From an uncultured Collinsella sp. (GTDB lineage: Bacteria; Actinomycetota; Coriobacteriia; Coriobacteriales; Coriobacteriaceae), in NCBI GenBank assembly GCA_958403395.1, contig CATXXF010000004.1:8392-72391 (forward strand): a DNA stretch of 64,000 nt, read 5' to 3'. Made by a program: the position numbers and the translations under genes. Below, in pieces: positions 35,564 to 44,162 of the stretch. A model generated the notes under the pieces. It worked only from the letters and a program-made list of their open reading frames with translations. It was not told the origin of the DNA and did no database searches. The number at the start of each line of letters is the position of its first letter. Within the stretch, counting starts at the first letter, position 1.

Positions 35564-35810
35564 CATCAGAGCTCGTAGAGCTCTTGGTTGCTTTGGTCTC
35601 GCTCTTCACGGCGCTTATCGAACTTTCCGAGGCACTCAAGCAGCATTCGAAGCATAACAAGTCGCTGCCATTAAGGCACTGACCTCTTGACCAAGCAACG
35701 GCGCTGCCCAGCTATCACCCTTGGGCTGCCGTCAACTTTATTCTATCCGCGAGCATCTGGTTTACCAAATGGATTTTCGGTAAAGGAAGCACGGCACGCC
35801 CGCAAAACCA

Positions 35811-37106
35811 CTACGCCCCAAGTGCCGCCATGGGAATCACCGCCACGCCGTCGTCGCGTGTGTAGGCAATGCTCCCCTTTCCAACCACGACCGCCAAAAA
35901 CGCCGGCGCGGCATTCTGGGCGGCAGGATTGGAGAGCACTTTCCTCTCCAGCGCCTTGAGATTTCTCGCTCCATCGTCTGCTTTCGCATCACTCAGCTTG
36001 ACCTCGATGGCTCCCCAGCGCCCGTCGTGCTCAACGATCAGATCGACCTCAAGGCCCTTCTCATCTCGGAAATAATGGACACTGTTGTCGACACCGCCGT
36101 AGGTGGAAAGGAACACGCGCACGTCGCGCAGGACGAGATTCTCAAAGAGCATCCCCAGCGTTTGCATATCGCCAAGCAGCCGCTCAGGGGTAGCCCCCAG
36201 CAACGCCGCCGCAAGTGACGGGTCACAGAAGTAGCGCTTGGGGCGCACGCGAACGCGGGCCTTCGAGCGCATGGGCGGCTCCCATCCGCACAGGTCCTCG
36301 GTCAGCTTGAGCCTGTTGAAGAGGTCCAAGTACGCAGCGATGGTCCTCTCGTCGGGGCCCGCCTCACCGTACGAGGCGTCCTTTACGAGCGTCTTGTACG
36401 TGACAGCCTGGCTCTCGTTCATGGCAAGAGCTCGCAAAAGGCCGTGTGCAAGCTCGGGCGACATGCCCTCGTCCAGCACGTTGACGTCGAGCACCGAGTG
36501 CACGTACTGGCTTGCCGTCTCTCGCGCAAGATCTTCCGAAAGCCCAAGATTTGCAGGCCAACCGCCCCTGCAGCACCAGCGGGCGACGTCATCCACCGTG
36601 CTCTCGCGACGCTGAGGGGCAAAATCCTCGCCCTTAAAGAGGCTTGCCAGTGACACGAGCGGCTCGCCGTCGCCCGACTCACACAGGGCCATGGGGCGCA
36701 TTGACAGACGGGCGATCCTACCCGTGCCGGAATGACGAACATGGCTGCGCTCCTCGCTTTTGAGCGCGGTCGAGCCCGTGAGCAAAAGTGTCCCCCGTTC
36801 GTTGCCGTTCGCGTCCACGAAACGCCGGGCGGCATCCCAAACCTCGGGCACCTCCTGCCATTCATCGACCAGGTGTGGCGCATCGCCGATGAGCGCCAGG
36901 CTTGGGTCGACCTCTGCCGCCGCACGCTGCGCAGGCTCATCGAGCCTGGAGACGCTCGCCGAGCGAGAGAGCGCCGTCCAGGTCTTGCCGCACCATTTGG
37001 GGCCGTTGATCTCCACACAGCCAAACGCCCGCATAAGGGTGTCGAGGCGCTCCTCTATGAGCCGGGGCCTATATCCCTTTTGGGTCAATCTCTTCGGTGC
37101 ATCCAT
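35811..37106 (-). CDS. AAA-family ATPase with DUF4143 domain
   Basis: 431 aa. Walker A is NGPKWCGKTWTA near residue 34-45 and Walker B-like HLVDEWQEVPEVWD near residue 78. LLLTGSTAL is a sensor-type strand. A winged-helix middle and a C-terminal DUF4143 region follow, with LFENLVLRDVRVFLSTYGG and a nuclease-like core FRDEKGLEVDLIVEHDGRWG then AIEVKLSD (an E-V-D...E-x-K pattern of PD-(D/E)xK folds). The family is common, its function unproven; links to defence or toxin-antitoxin roles are speculative. The five-copy 23-bp repeat array directly precedes its start. Confidence 0.88.
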   Translation of the reverse strand: MDAPKRLTQKGYRPRLIEERLDTLMRAFGCVEINGPKWCGKTWTALSRSASVSRLDEPAQRAAAEVDPSLALIGDAPHLVDEWQEVPEVWDAARRFVDANGNERGTLLLTGSTALKSEERSHVRHSGTGRIARLSMRPMALCESGDGEPLVSLASLFKGEDFAPQRRESTVDDVARWCCRGGWPANLGLSEDLARETASQYVHSVLDVNVLDEGMSPELAHGLLRALAMNESQAVTYKTLVKDASYGEAGPDERTIAAYLDLFNRLKLTEDLCGWEPPMRSKARVRVRPKRYFCDPSLAAALLGATPERLLGDMQTLGMLFENLVLRDVRVFLSTYGGVDNSVHYFRDEKGLEVDLIVEHDGRWGAIEVKLSDAKADDGARNLKALERKVLSNPAAQNAAPAFLAVVVGKGSIAYTRDDGVAVIPMAALGA

Positions 37107-37141
37107 AGACGGCCGTCCCTCTCTATCACGCGATATGCGAA

Positions 37142-37240
37142 ATTACGCCATTCTCAATGCTGATTTTACGCTACTTTCAATGTAGTTTTTACGCCATGAC
37201 AGATGTAGTTTTTACGCCATTTTCATTGAAGGTTTTACGC
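37142..37240. repeat. Iteron-like array, five copies at exactly 23 bp
   Basis: The core TTACGC recurs with its ACGC at 37145, 37168, 37191, 37214 and 37237. The fuller unit is about TTTTTACGCCATNNNCANTG. The array begins 36 nt upstream of the ATPase start at 37106 and fills most of the gap 37107-37291. It is a likely operator or protein-binding array. Confidence 0.85.
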
Positions 37241-37291
37241 TTGGCATCCTTAGCGCGACCCATTCCGAGCATCACATCAGAGCGTGCTTGG

Positions 37292-38683
37292 TTATCTCCG
37301 CTCGCACATCTCGGCAAACGAAATCAGCTTGACGTCTCCCCTACTCTCCGCGGCATCCCGACATCCCTGCGTAAAGCCACTTTTTGAGAAAAGCGCATAG
37401 CTTTTTCGTTGCCGCCTAAAGAGCTCGCTTCGGTACACGAGCTTTTCCAGAACATCCTCGCCCACCGGTTCATTGCGCCATTTGCACTCCGCAAACAGCG
37501 CAGTGCCCTCGCCATCGTCAACAATCAAGTCGATTTCTTCCTGCGTATGCGTGCGATTATCCGTTCCCCACCAGCGCCCGACACTCGCCGGAACCACATC
37601 GAGCTGGCCCGCGCGCGCGAGTTCGTACACGTATTGTCTGCATATAATCTCAAAGACCGTACCCATGTAATCCGATACGTGCGGCTCAATGCGCTCATAC
37701 GCCATCTCGGCCATATCGTTTTGAATCAGCCCGATGTTCTGCGGCACAAACTTGTACCAGAACCTAAACATCTGATCGCTCAGCAGATACACGGCTCGCT
37801 TATTGCTCGTCTCGTTTAGGGGCAGCTCGCGCTCGACAATCCCAAGCGACGCCAGCTTATCCACATAGCTCTTTACGTTGCTCGCAGGGATTCCCGTAGA
37901 GCTCGCAATCTCCGAGATCTTCGAGCGCCCCTGGGCAATTGCTTGCACGATTGCATCATATTGCTCGGGATTGCGGCACTCTTGCAATAGCAGGTTACTC
38001 GGCTCCTCAAAGAGATAGCCCGTAGGAGTAAGAAAAAGACGTTTGATGTTGTCCTTGAGCGGTACGGCAGGATCGACTTTCTCGATATATGCAGGAATGC
38101 CACCCGTCATGCCATAGCAAACTGCAGCGTCTTCGCGACCCATGCTCTGCCACAACCCGAGGGTCGTCGTAAAATCGAGCGGCATGATCTTAAACTGGGC
38201 CGTACGCCTACCGTATAGTGGGCTCTCGTAGCCCAACACCTGTTCCTCCATAAACGAAAGCGACGACCCGCACAGGATAAGCATGAGCTTGGTCTCTTTG
38301 TACAGGTGATCGATCTTGTCTTGCAGCAACGAGCTGATCTCGGGATTCGATTGGGCGAGATAGGGATACTCGTCAATCACGACAACCAAACGTTCCGTGC
38401 GAGCCATGGTGGCCAATGCATCGAACGCTTCGTCAAAACTACGAAACGACACGCCTGCAGCACCAACCGAGCCTGCAAGTATCGCCTGGCTAAAGCCGTG
38501 CAGGTTTGCCTCCGCATTGGTACGACGAGCTTGAAAGTAAATAGCCTTCTTGTCTTGGATGAATTCTGTGATAAGACGCGTTTTGCCCACACGACGACGG
38601 CCGTAAATCACAGGCATCTCAAAGGAGCCCGTGCCATACAGTCGATTGAGCTCGGACATTTCCACTGTTCTTCCGATAAACAT
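37292..38683 (-). CDS. Archaeal-type AAA ATPase with DUF234 domain
   Basis: 463 aa. It starts MFIGRTVEMSELNRLY, then Walker A YGRRRVGKTRLI (residues 27-38) and Walker B LVVVIDEYPYLAQ. LILCGSSLSFMEEQVLG is the sensor region. A winged helix follows (SKISEIASSTGIPASNVKSY), then DUF234 with EEIDLIVDDGEGTALFAECK, a PD-(D/E)xK-like D...E-x-K core. Family function is unknown; members are frequent in archaea and gut anaerobes. A 52-bp palindrome sits just upstream of the start. It is transcribed in the same direction as the DUF4143 ATPase, 185 nt apart. Confidence 0.9.
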   Translation of the reverse strand: MFIGRTVEMSELNRLYGTGSFEMPVIYGRRRVGKTRLITEFIQDKKAIYFQARRTNAEANLHGFSQAILAGSVGAAGVSFRSFDEAFDALATMARTERLVVVIDEYPYLAQSNPEISSLLQDKIDHLYKETKLMLILCGSSLSFMEEQVLGYESPLYGRRTAQFKIMPLDFTTTLGLWQSMGREDAAVCYGMTGGIPAYIEKVDPAVPLKDNIKRLFLTPTGYLFEEPSNLLLQECRNPEQYDAIVQAIAQGRSKISEIASSTGIPASNVKSYVDKLASLGIVERELPLNETSNKRAVYLLSDQMFRFWYKFVPQNIGLIQNDMAEMAYERIEPHVSDYMGTVFEIICRQYVYELARAGQLDVVPASVGRWWGTDNRTHTQEEIDLIVDDGEGTALFAECKWRNEPVGEDVLEKLVYRSELFRRQRKSYALFSKSGFTQGCRDAAESRGDVKLISFAEMCERR

Positions 38684-38700
38684 AGGGCCATCCTTCCTTT

Positions 38701-38752
38701 ACGTTATAGCTAGCTATATTATACCTTCCTATAATATAGATAGCTATAACGT
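38701..38752. promoter_or_regulatory. 52-bp near-perfect AT-rich palindrome before the DUF234 ATPase gene
   Basis: The 23-nt arms begin ACGTTATAGCTAGCTATA and TATAATATAGATAGCTAT respectively and pair with one mismatch around CCTTCC. It starts 18 nt from the ATG, contains TATAAT-like sequences on both strands and contrasts sharply with the GC-rich surroundings. Probably promoter plus operator. Confidence 0.8.
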
Positions 38753-38807
38753 AATTCGACAAGCGGCGCACGCAAAAGGGGCGGTACACCACCGCACGTG
38801 GACCGTT

Positions 38808-39042
38808 CCGGAAAATGTATCCCGTTCTGGAGCCAAAAACTGGGCCGTAGTTTCCGCCAAACATGCCATCCGGAAAGCGTGTCCCACCCCGAGGCTCGAT
38901 TCCGGGACGCAGTTTCCGCTTGAGGCCCGATCCGGAAACGGCATCCCACTCCGAGGCCGAAATCTGGGACGCAGTTTCCGGTTGAGGGGCGTTCCGGAAA
39001 GCGCGTCCCATTCCGAACGTCAATTCCGGGACATAGTTTCCG
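38808..39042. repeat. Tandem hairpin array 1: four 49-bp units, 62-bp period
   Basis: Units at 38808-38856, 38870-38918, 38932-38980 and 38994-39042, with 13-bp spacers. Each unit is an imperfect hairpin with arms like CGGAAAGCGCATCCC and GGGACGCAGTTTCCG around a loop of about 18 nt. Spacers are partly alike (GTTGAGG). The gap 38753-39335 has no gene; from 39043 to 39335 I see only AT-richer sequence leading to the AbiEi-like gene. Confidence 0.92.
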
Positions 39043-39335
39043 CCGACACAGACGACGACCTGCAGCCCTTATCACATGCCTTCAAATATGCGATCCAGAG
39101 ACACAAAACAGCAGATAGAATGCTCTTTTTCAAAAAGTACACGTCTCGAAACTTACCCAGTCTTCATAACTCGCTACCGTTCAAGGTCGCCGATTACCGC
39201 CCACCGATTCGGATGTAAAAATGTCGCCGAAAACAGGCCATCTATCTGCATGGTTAGATTTTGGTCAGCTTTTGGTCAGCTGAGTGGCAAGTTCCAGCTG
39301 ATACGTTTTTGCTACCCAAAAGGAGGCGGTAGCTC

Positions 39336-40334
39336 ATGACCCATTACAATGACCAACTCATCGACCAGCTGCTCACTCAAGCCGAACAAGAGGGGCGCTG
39401 TCTGATTCCCCCGAGCACGGCGATCCGAAAAGCGCTCCTTCGGCGCACCGGCGGCACGGTTGTCTCGCCCATGTCGGGGTTGTTTGCGCGCAAAATGCGC
39501 TGGGATGAGCTCAACCGGGCGCAGCGTCATTGCGAGATTATTCGCGCCCTTGCGATCATCCACCCCGATTGGACGTTCTGCTCGTTTTCGGCAGCTTGCC
39601 TGCTGGGGCTCGAGGTCTCGTGGCGACACCTGAACGTTGTGCATGTCTGCAGCTCGACAAAGCCGTCGGCTCGCCCAGGCGTCCGAATCCAGCGGCATCA
39701 GATTGAGCCGGCCGGAGCAATACACAGAGCCGGCATATCGGTAACGCCGCCCATTCAAACGGTGACGGATTGCCTGCTGCAAACTGGTTTTGCCGACGGC
39801 ATGCCCATTGCCGATTCGGCGATCTCAAAGCTTGGTCTAACGCAAGAGCAGCTGATGGCGGCCGTCGAGCAACGAGCGAGCACTCGCAACGACCGGGCCA
39901 TCCGCACCGCCCTCACGACACTTCGGTATGCCGACGCCCGCGCCGAGAGCGGTGGAGAATCAGTCGCCCGCGCCGTCATGATCGAGACCGGCTTCGCACC
40001 CGACCAACTGCAATACGAGCTGACGGACCCCTTCGATTCGACCGAGACTATGCGAACGGACTTTGCCTGGGAGCGCCAGGCGCGGGAGCTCACGTTGGGA
40101 GAACTCGACGGGTTCGTCAAATATACCGACCAGGCCATGTTAGCCGGGCGCACCACCGCCGAGGCGCTCGTTGCCGAACGACAGCGCGAGGCGCACCTAT
40201 CGCTCTACGGTCATCCTCTGCTGCGCTTTACCATAAACGAGGTCCGCTCGGCAGGAGTGCTCGCCAAAAAGCTGCAGACGGCAGGCATCCGGCAGACCGC
40301 GCTACCGACATGGCTCAACGATATTGAGCTGTAG
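39336..40334 (+). CDS. AbiEi-like antitoxin/DUF559-like protein
   Basis: 332 aa with AAAGGAGG about 10 nt before the ATG. The N-terminal part suggests a winged helix (residues 1-100, with CSFSAACLLGLEVSWRHLNV), then the AbiEi-type strand region VHVCSSTKPSARPGVRIQRH and TPPIQTVTDCLLQTGFADGM. The C-terminal part MRTDFAWERQARELTLGELD with GFVKYTDQAML resembles the Vsr/DUF559-like core often found in these actinobacterial proteins. No AbiEii nucleotidyltransferase toxin is adjacent, so if it is an antitoxin it is an orphan. It is bracketed by two arrays of the same hairpin repeat. Confidence 0.72.
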   Translation: MTHYNDQLIDQLLTQAEQEGRCLIPPSTAIRKALLRRTGGTVVSPMSGLFARKMRWDELNRAQRHCEIIRALAIIHPDWTFCSFSAACLLGLEVSWRHLNVVHVCSSTKPSARPGVRIQRHQIEPAGAIHRAGISVTPPIQTVTDCLLQTGFADGMPIADSAISKLGLTQEQLMAAVEQRASTRNDRAIRTALTTLRYADARAESGGESVARAVMIETGFAPDQLQYELTDPFDSTETMRTDFAWERQARELTLGELDGFVKYTDQAMLAGRTTAEALVAERQREAHLSLYGHPLLRFTINEVRSAGVLAKKLQTAGIRQTALPTWLNDIEL

Positions 40335-40404
40335 GAGCTGCTAGGCCACGCATCGCCGAATCGCATCCCCCTATCTGGGCCGCGTTTTCCCAACGGCCAC
40401 GCCA

Positions 40405-40761
40405 ACGGAAAGCGCGTCCCAGGCTGGACGCTCAAAACGGGATGCACTTTCCGGATGGCGGGCCTAGCGGAAAGCGTGTCCCGGAATCAGGCCTCGGAAC
40501 GGGTCGTGCTTTCCGGTTGAGTCCTTCAGCGGAAACCGCATCCCGGAATAAACGCTCAAACTGGGATGCACTTTCCAAACGACCGGCCAGCGGAAAACGC
40601 ATCCCATTCTGAGGCATGATTCCGGGACACAGCTTCCGGTTGAGGACCGATCCGGAAAACGAATCCCATTCTGAGCGTCGAATCCGGAACACAGTTTCCG
40701 CCAGATGCTCTACCGGAAAGCGCATCCCATTCTGAACGCCAATTCTGGGACGCAGTTTCCG
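40405..40761. repeat. Tandem hairpin array 2: six 49-bp units, 61-62-bp period
   Basis: Units at 40405-40453, 40467-40515, 40529-40577, 40590-40638, 40652-40700 and 40713-40761. They are the same hairpin family as array 1. A seventh, decayed unit can be traced at about 40343-40391. Spacers are 12-13 bp and often GTTGAG-like. The array fills most of the gap 40335-40881. Confidence 0.92.
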
Positions 40762-40776
40762 TATGCGGAGGCGCTC

Positions 40777-40817
40777 CAAACAAAAGGCCCCGACTCGCGA
40801 TGGAGCTGGGGCCAAAA
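40777..40817 (-). terminator. Intrinsic terminator of the xdhD operon
   Basis: On the minus strand GGCCCC and GGGGCC close a hairpin with an inner GCTC/GAGT pairing, followed by TTTTGTTTGG. It lies 65 nt past the xdhD stop. Confidence 0.75.
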
Positions 40818-40881
40818 GCGCAGCATATGCAGTTGGTGTTGAGCGCGAACAGCCCGTCAGCAATGCTGTCCGCACCCTACC

Positions 40882-43659
40882 CTACCCGCGGCGACGGGCG
40901 CGGCTGTAGGGCGTATCCACCATGGGCAGATCTGGACGTAGTTTGCCGTCAAACGCGCGGTAGGCGTTCTGCACGGCGGGCGCCGTGGGGATCGTTGCGA
41001 TCTCGCCGATGCCCTTGCCGCCGTATGCCACGGGCAACAGCTCGTCCTTCTCCACGTAGATAGCGTGGATATCCGGAATCTCGGGTGCACGGAACAGCCC
41101 GAGCGTACCGTACCTTGCCTGGGGCACGCAGTCCTTGAGCGGCCAGTCCTCGGTAAGTGCGTAACCCATACCCATGAGCACACCGCCTTCGATCTGACCC
41201 TGGATGGAGATGGGGTTGACCACCTTGCCGGAATCGTGCGCGGCGTAGACCTCGCTCACGCGGCCGTCATCATCCAGAATGACCACATGCGTGGCAAAGC
41301 CGTAGCAGATGTGGCTCTTGGGATTGGGAACGTCGGCGCCCAGTTTGTCGGTCGGCTCCAGGTACACGTAGCCAAACTCGCATCCCTCGAGCGCCTTGAT
41401 AGCGGCCGCGGGATCCTGAGGATGCATGCCCTGGCTGGCGACGAGCTCCTGCGTGCGCAGCTGATAGGCGTGGCCGTCGTCGTACTCGATCTTGACGCCG
41501 TCGCCATGCGCGCTCACCGGAGCGGCGGGCGCAGGCTTGCCGGCCTCGATGCCAAGCATGGCATCGCGCAGCAGGAAGGCGGCGCCGCGCACGGCCTCGC
41601 CGGTCACGACCGTCTGACGCGAGCCAGACGTGGTGCCGGAGTCGGGAGCGTTCTCGGTGGAGCACTCGCCATTGGCAATGCAGCGAAGCGGCAGGCCGCA
41701 TGCCTCGGCAACGTCTTGCAAAAAGACGGTGTTACAGCCCTGGCCAATGTCGGACGTGGCGGCATAGACCACGGCCACGCCGTTCTCGATGCGAATCTTG
41801 CAGCGACCGGCATCGGGCAGACCAACGCCCACGCCGGCGTTCTTCATGGCGCAGGCAATGCCGGCGTGGCCGGGATGCGCATAGTAGGCATCCTTGACCT
41901 CGAGCAGTGTCTCCTTAAGCGCCGTGGAGCAGTCGGCAATCTGGCCGTTGGGCAAAACCTCGCCCGGCTCGATGGCGTTTCTGTAACGAATCTCCCACGG
42001 ATCCAGGCCGACCTTCTCTGCCAGCAAGTCGATCAGGCTCTCGAGCGCAAACTCGGACTGGCAAACGCCAAAGCCGCGGTACGCGCCGGCGGGCGGGTTG
42101 TTGGTGTAGTAGCCAAAGCCGCGAATGTCGGTGTTCTGGTACTTGTAGGGGCCGACGGCATGCGTGCAGGCGCGCTCGAGCACCGGGCCGCACAGCGACG
42201 CGTAGGCGCCGGTATCAAAGTTGATCTCGCAATCCAGGCCGGTAAAGTTGCCTTCGGCGTCGCAGCCCAGTGTAAAGGTGCCGTCCATGGCATGACGCTT
42301 GGGATGAAAAGCAAGCGACTCGGCACGCGTGAGCTTGCACTTCACAGGACGCTGGAACTTATATGCGGCGAGCGCGGCCAGGTGCTGGATGGACACGTCC
42401 TCCTTGCCGCCAAAACCGCCGCCCACGAGCATAGTCTCGACGACCACGCGCTCGGGCTCGTTGTCCCAGCCAAACATATGGGCGCACTCTTTGCGCGTGT
42501 CGTAGGCGCCCTGGTCGGTCGACTGCACCTTGACGCCGTTCTTGTACGGGAAGGCAACGGCGCACTCGGGCTCCAAGAAGGCATGCTCGGTAAAGGGCGT
42601 GGTAAAGCGCTGCGTCACGGTGAACGCGCTTTCGGCCAGCGCCTTGGCGGCATCGCCGCGCGTCACATGGCGGCTCTGGCACACGTTGTCCTTGAGCTCC
42701 ACTGTGTTGCCAAAGGCAAAGAAGCTGTCATGCAGGCGCGGGGCGTCGGCGGCCCTGGCCTCGACAATGTTGCGCACGGGCTCCAGCGGCTCGTAGTCGA
42801 TCTTTACGAGCTTCTTGGCCTTCTCGAGCGTCGCCTCGTCCTCGGCGACCACCAGCACGATGGCATCGCCCACGCAGCGGGTGATATCGCCCTGAGCGAT
42901 CATGACGTCCCAGTCCTGGATAAGGTGGCCGACCTGGTTGACCGGCACGTCCTCGGCGCGCAGGATGCCCACCACGCCGGGCAGGGCCTCGGCCTTGGAG
43001 GTGTCGATGGAGAGCACGCGGGCGCGCGGATACTTGGAGCGCACGGCGCTGGCATAGGTCAGGCCCGGCTGATCGAGCTCGTCGATGTCGTCGGGATACT
43101 TGCCCTCGCCGAGCACCTTCTTGCGCACGTCGATACGAAAGGCGCGCTTGCCCACGCCGTAGTCATCGCCGCGCTCCAGGTCCTCGTCGATCTGCTTTTC
43201 GCCGCGGAGCACCGCAGCGGCCAGCGAGATGCCCTCGATAATCTTTTTGTAGCCGGTGCAGCGACAGACGTTACCGCGAATGGCGTACTTGATCTGCTCC
43301 TCAGTGGGCTCGGGGTCCTCGGCGATGAGCGCCGCACCCGCCATGACCATGCCAGGGATGCAAAAACCGCACTGCACGGCGCCCACAGCGCCAAAGGCGT
43401 ACACAAAGGCCTCGCGCACGTCCTCGGGCAGGCCCTCGACGGTCACGATGTTGCGACCGGCGGCAAGAGCGGTGGTCAGCACGCACGCCTTGACGGCTGC
43501 ACCGTCCACATGGATGGTGCAGGTGCCACAAGCACCTTCGGAGCAGCCGTCCTTGGCGGAATGGATATGCAGGTCGTCGCGCAGGTAGCGCAGCAGCGGT
43601 TTGTTTTGGGTCGTCGTGCGCTCGACGCCGTTAACGGTAAAAGTGAATTCCTGTGCCAT
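40882..43659 (-). CDS. xdhD: Selenium-dependent xanthine dehydrogenase-type molybdenum hydroxylase
   Basis: 925 aa joining an N-terminal two-cluster [2Fe-2S] domain to a molybdopterin domain. Cluster ligands are C39, C44, C47 and C59, then C97, C100, C132 and C134. The Mo domain includes ETMLVGGGFGGKEDVSIQHL, GAYRGFGVCQSEFALESLID and the catalytic E886 in GGKGIGEIATIP. There is no FAD domain and no FAD subunit gene, so electrons probably pass to the ferredoxin or YgfK next door. This fusion matches the selenium-dependent xanthine dehydrogenase subgroup (E. coli XdhD). It hydroxylates purines such as hypoxanthine or xanthine, or runs in reverse. Last gene of its operon. Confidence 0.93.
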   Translation of the reverse strand: MAQEFTFTVNGVERTTTQNKPLLRYLRDDLHIHSAKDGCSEGACGTCTIHVDGAAVKACVLTTALAAGRNIVTVEGLPEDVREAFVYAFGAVGAVQCGFCIPGMVMAGAALIAEDPEPTEEQIKYAIRGNVCRCTGYKKIIEGISLAAAVLRGEKQIDEDLERGDDYGVGKRAFRIDVRKKVLGEGKYPDDIDELDQPGLTYASAVRSKYPRARVLSIDTSKAEALPGVVGILRAEDVPVNQVGHLIQDWDVMIAQGDITRCVGDAIVLVVAEDEATLEKAKKLVKIDYEPLEPVRNIVEARAADAPRLHDSFFAFGNTVELKDNVCQSRHVTRGDAAKALAESAFTVTQRFTTPFTEHAFLEPECAVAFPYKNGVKVQSTDQGAYDTRKECAHMFGWDNEPERVVVETMLVGGGFGGKEDVSIQHLAALAAYKFQRPVKCKLTRAESLAFHPKRHAMDGTFTLGCDAEGNFTGLDCEINFDTGAYASLCGPVLERACTHAVGPYKYQNTDIRGFGYYTNNPPAGAYRGFGVCQSEFALESLIDLLAEKVGLDPWEIRYRNAIEPGEVLPNGQIADCSTALKETLLEVKDAYYAHPGHAGIACAMKNAGVGVGLPDAGRCKIRIENGVAVVYAATSDIGQGCNTVFLQDVAEACGLPLRCIANGECSTENAPDSGTTSGSRQTVVTGEAVRGAAFLLRDAMLGIEAGKPAPAAPVSAHGDGVKIEYDDGHAYQLRTQELVASQGMHPQDPAAAIKALEGCEFGYVYLEPTDKLGADVPNPKSHICYGFATHVVILDDDGRVSEVYAAHDSGKVVNPISIQGQIEGGVLMGMGYALTEDWPLKDCVPQARYGTLGLFRAPEIPDIHAIYVEKDELLPVAYGGKGIGEIATIPTAPAVQNAYRAFDGKLRPDLPMVDTPYSRARRRG

Positions 43660-43671
43660 GGTGATTCCCTT

Positions 43672-44151
43672 CTACACGCCGGCGGCGATGCCGGTGCGGT
43701 CGTGGATGGCGCCATGCGGGCAGACGACGGCGCACATGCCGCACGACAGGCAATCCGCACCGTCGATATGGGCGCAGTTGTCCTCGATGCGGATAGCGCC
43801 GGCAGGGCACTTTTTGGCGCACATGCCGCAACCGATGCAGCTCGTATCGCAAATCTTACGGGCGATGGCGCCCTTATCGGTGTTGTTGCAGCGCACCAGG
43901 ATATTCTGGTAGCCGGGAACGAAGGCAATCACGCGCTGCGGGCACGCCATGCCGCACAGGCCACAGCCCGTGCACTTGGAGCGATCTACGCGGGCGATGC
44001 CATCGACCAGCGCAATGGCGCCGTGGGGGCAGGCCGTGACGCAGGCGCCACAGCCAATGCAGCCTTCGCTGCAGCGGGCGTCGCCGCCTGCGGAGGCACA
44101 ACCACTTCCGCAGGCAACGTAGGCCACGTTATGTTGAATGGATTTGGCCAT
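43672..44151 (-). CDS. Polyferredoxin with four [4Fe-4S] motifs
   Basis: 159 aa. Four CxxCxxCxxxC motifs are visible: CIGCGACVTACP, CTGCGLCGMACP, CIGCGMCAKKCP and CLSCGMCAVVCP. A short Cys/Gly-rich N-terminus (ACGSGCASAGGDARC) precedes them, as in RnfB-like proteins. It is encoded 11 nt from ygfK and 12 nt from xdhD, so it most likely carries electrons between the molybdenum hydroxylase and YgfK or a cellular ferredoxin pool. Confidence 0.92.
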   Translation of the reverse strand: MAKSIQHNVAYVACGSGCASAGGDARCSEGCIGCGACVTACPHGAIALVDGIARVDRSKCTGCGLCGMACPQRVIAFVPGYQNILVRCNNTDKGAIARKICDTSCIGCGMCAKKCPAGAIRIEDNCAHIDGADCLSCGMCAVVCPHGAIHDRTGIAAGV

Positions 44152-44162
44152 AAGAGACTCGC

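Noticed and set aside
35566..35655. 29-codon minus-strand ORF
   Set aside because: No ribosome site, no homology recognised, and too short to support.
38808..39335. Type III toxin-antitoxin RNA array feeding the next gene
   Set aside because: The downstream protein is not ToxN-like, the gap to the array has no terminator before the gene, and a second array lies after the gene. Kept only as an idea under the array finding.
39336..40334. Complete AbiE toxin-antitoxin pair
   Set aside because: No AbiEii nucleotidyltransferase is adjacent on either side; only the AbiEi-like protein is present.
38808..40761. CRISPR array
   Set aside because: Repeats are 49 bp and diverged, spacers are only 12-13 bp and resemble each other, and there are no cas genes.
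27039..40881. Integrated prophage or integrative element
   Set aside because: No integrase, transposase, relaxase, capsid gene, tRNA or attachment-site repeats were seen, although content looks horizontally acquired.
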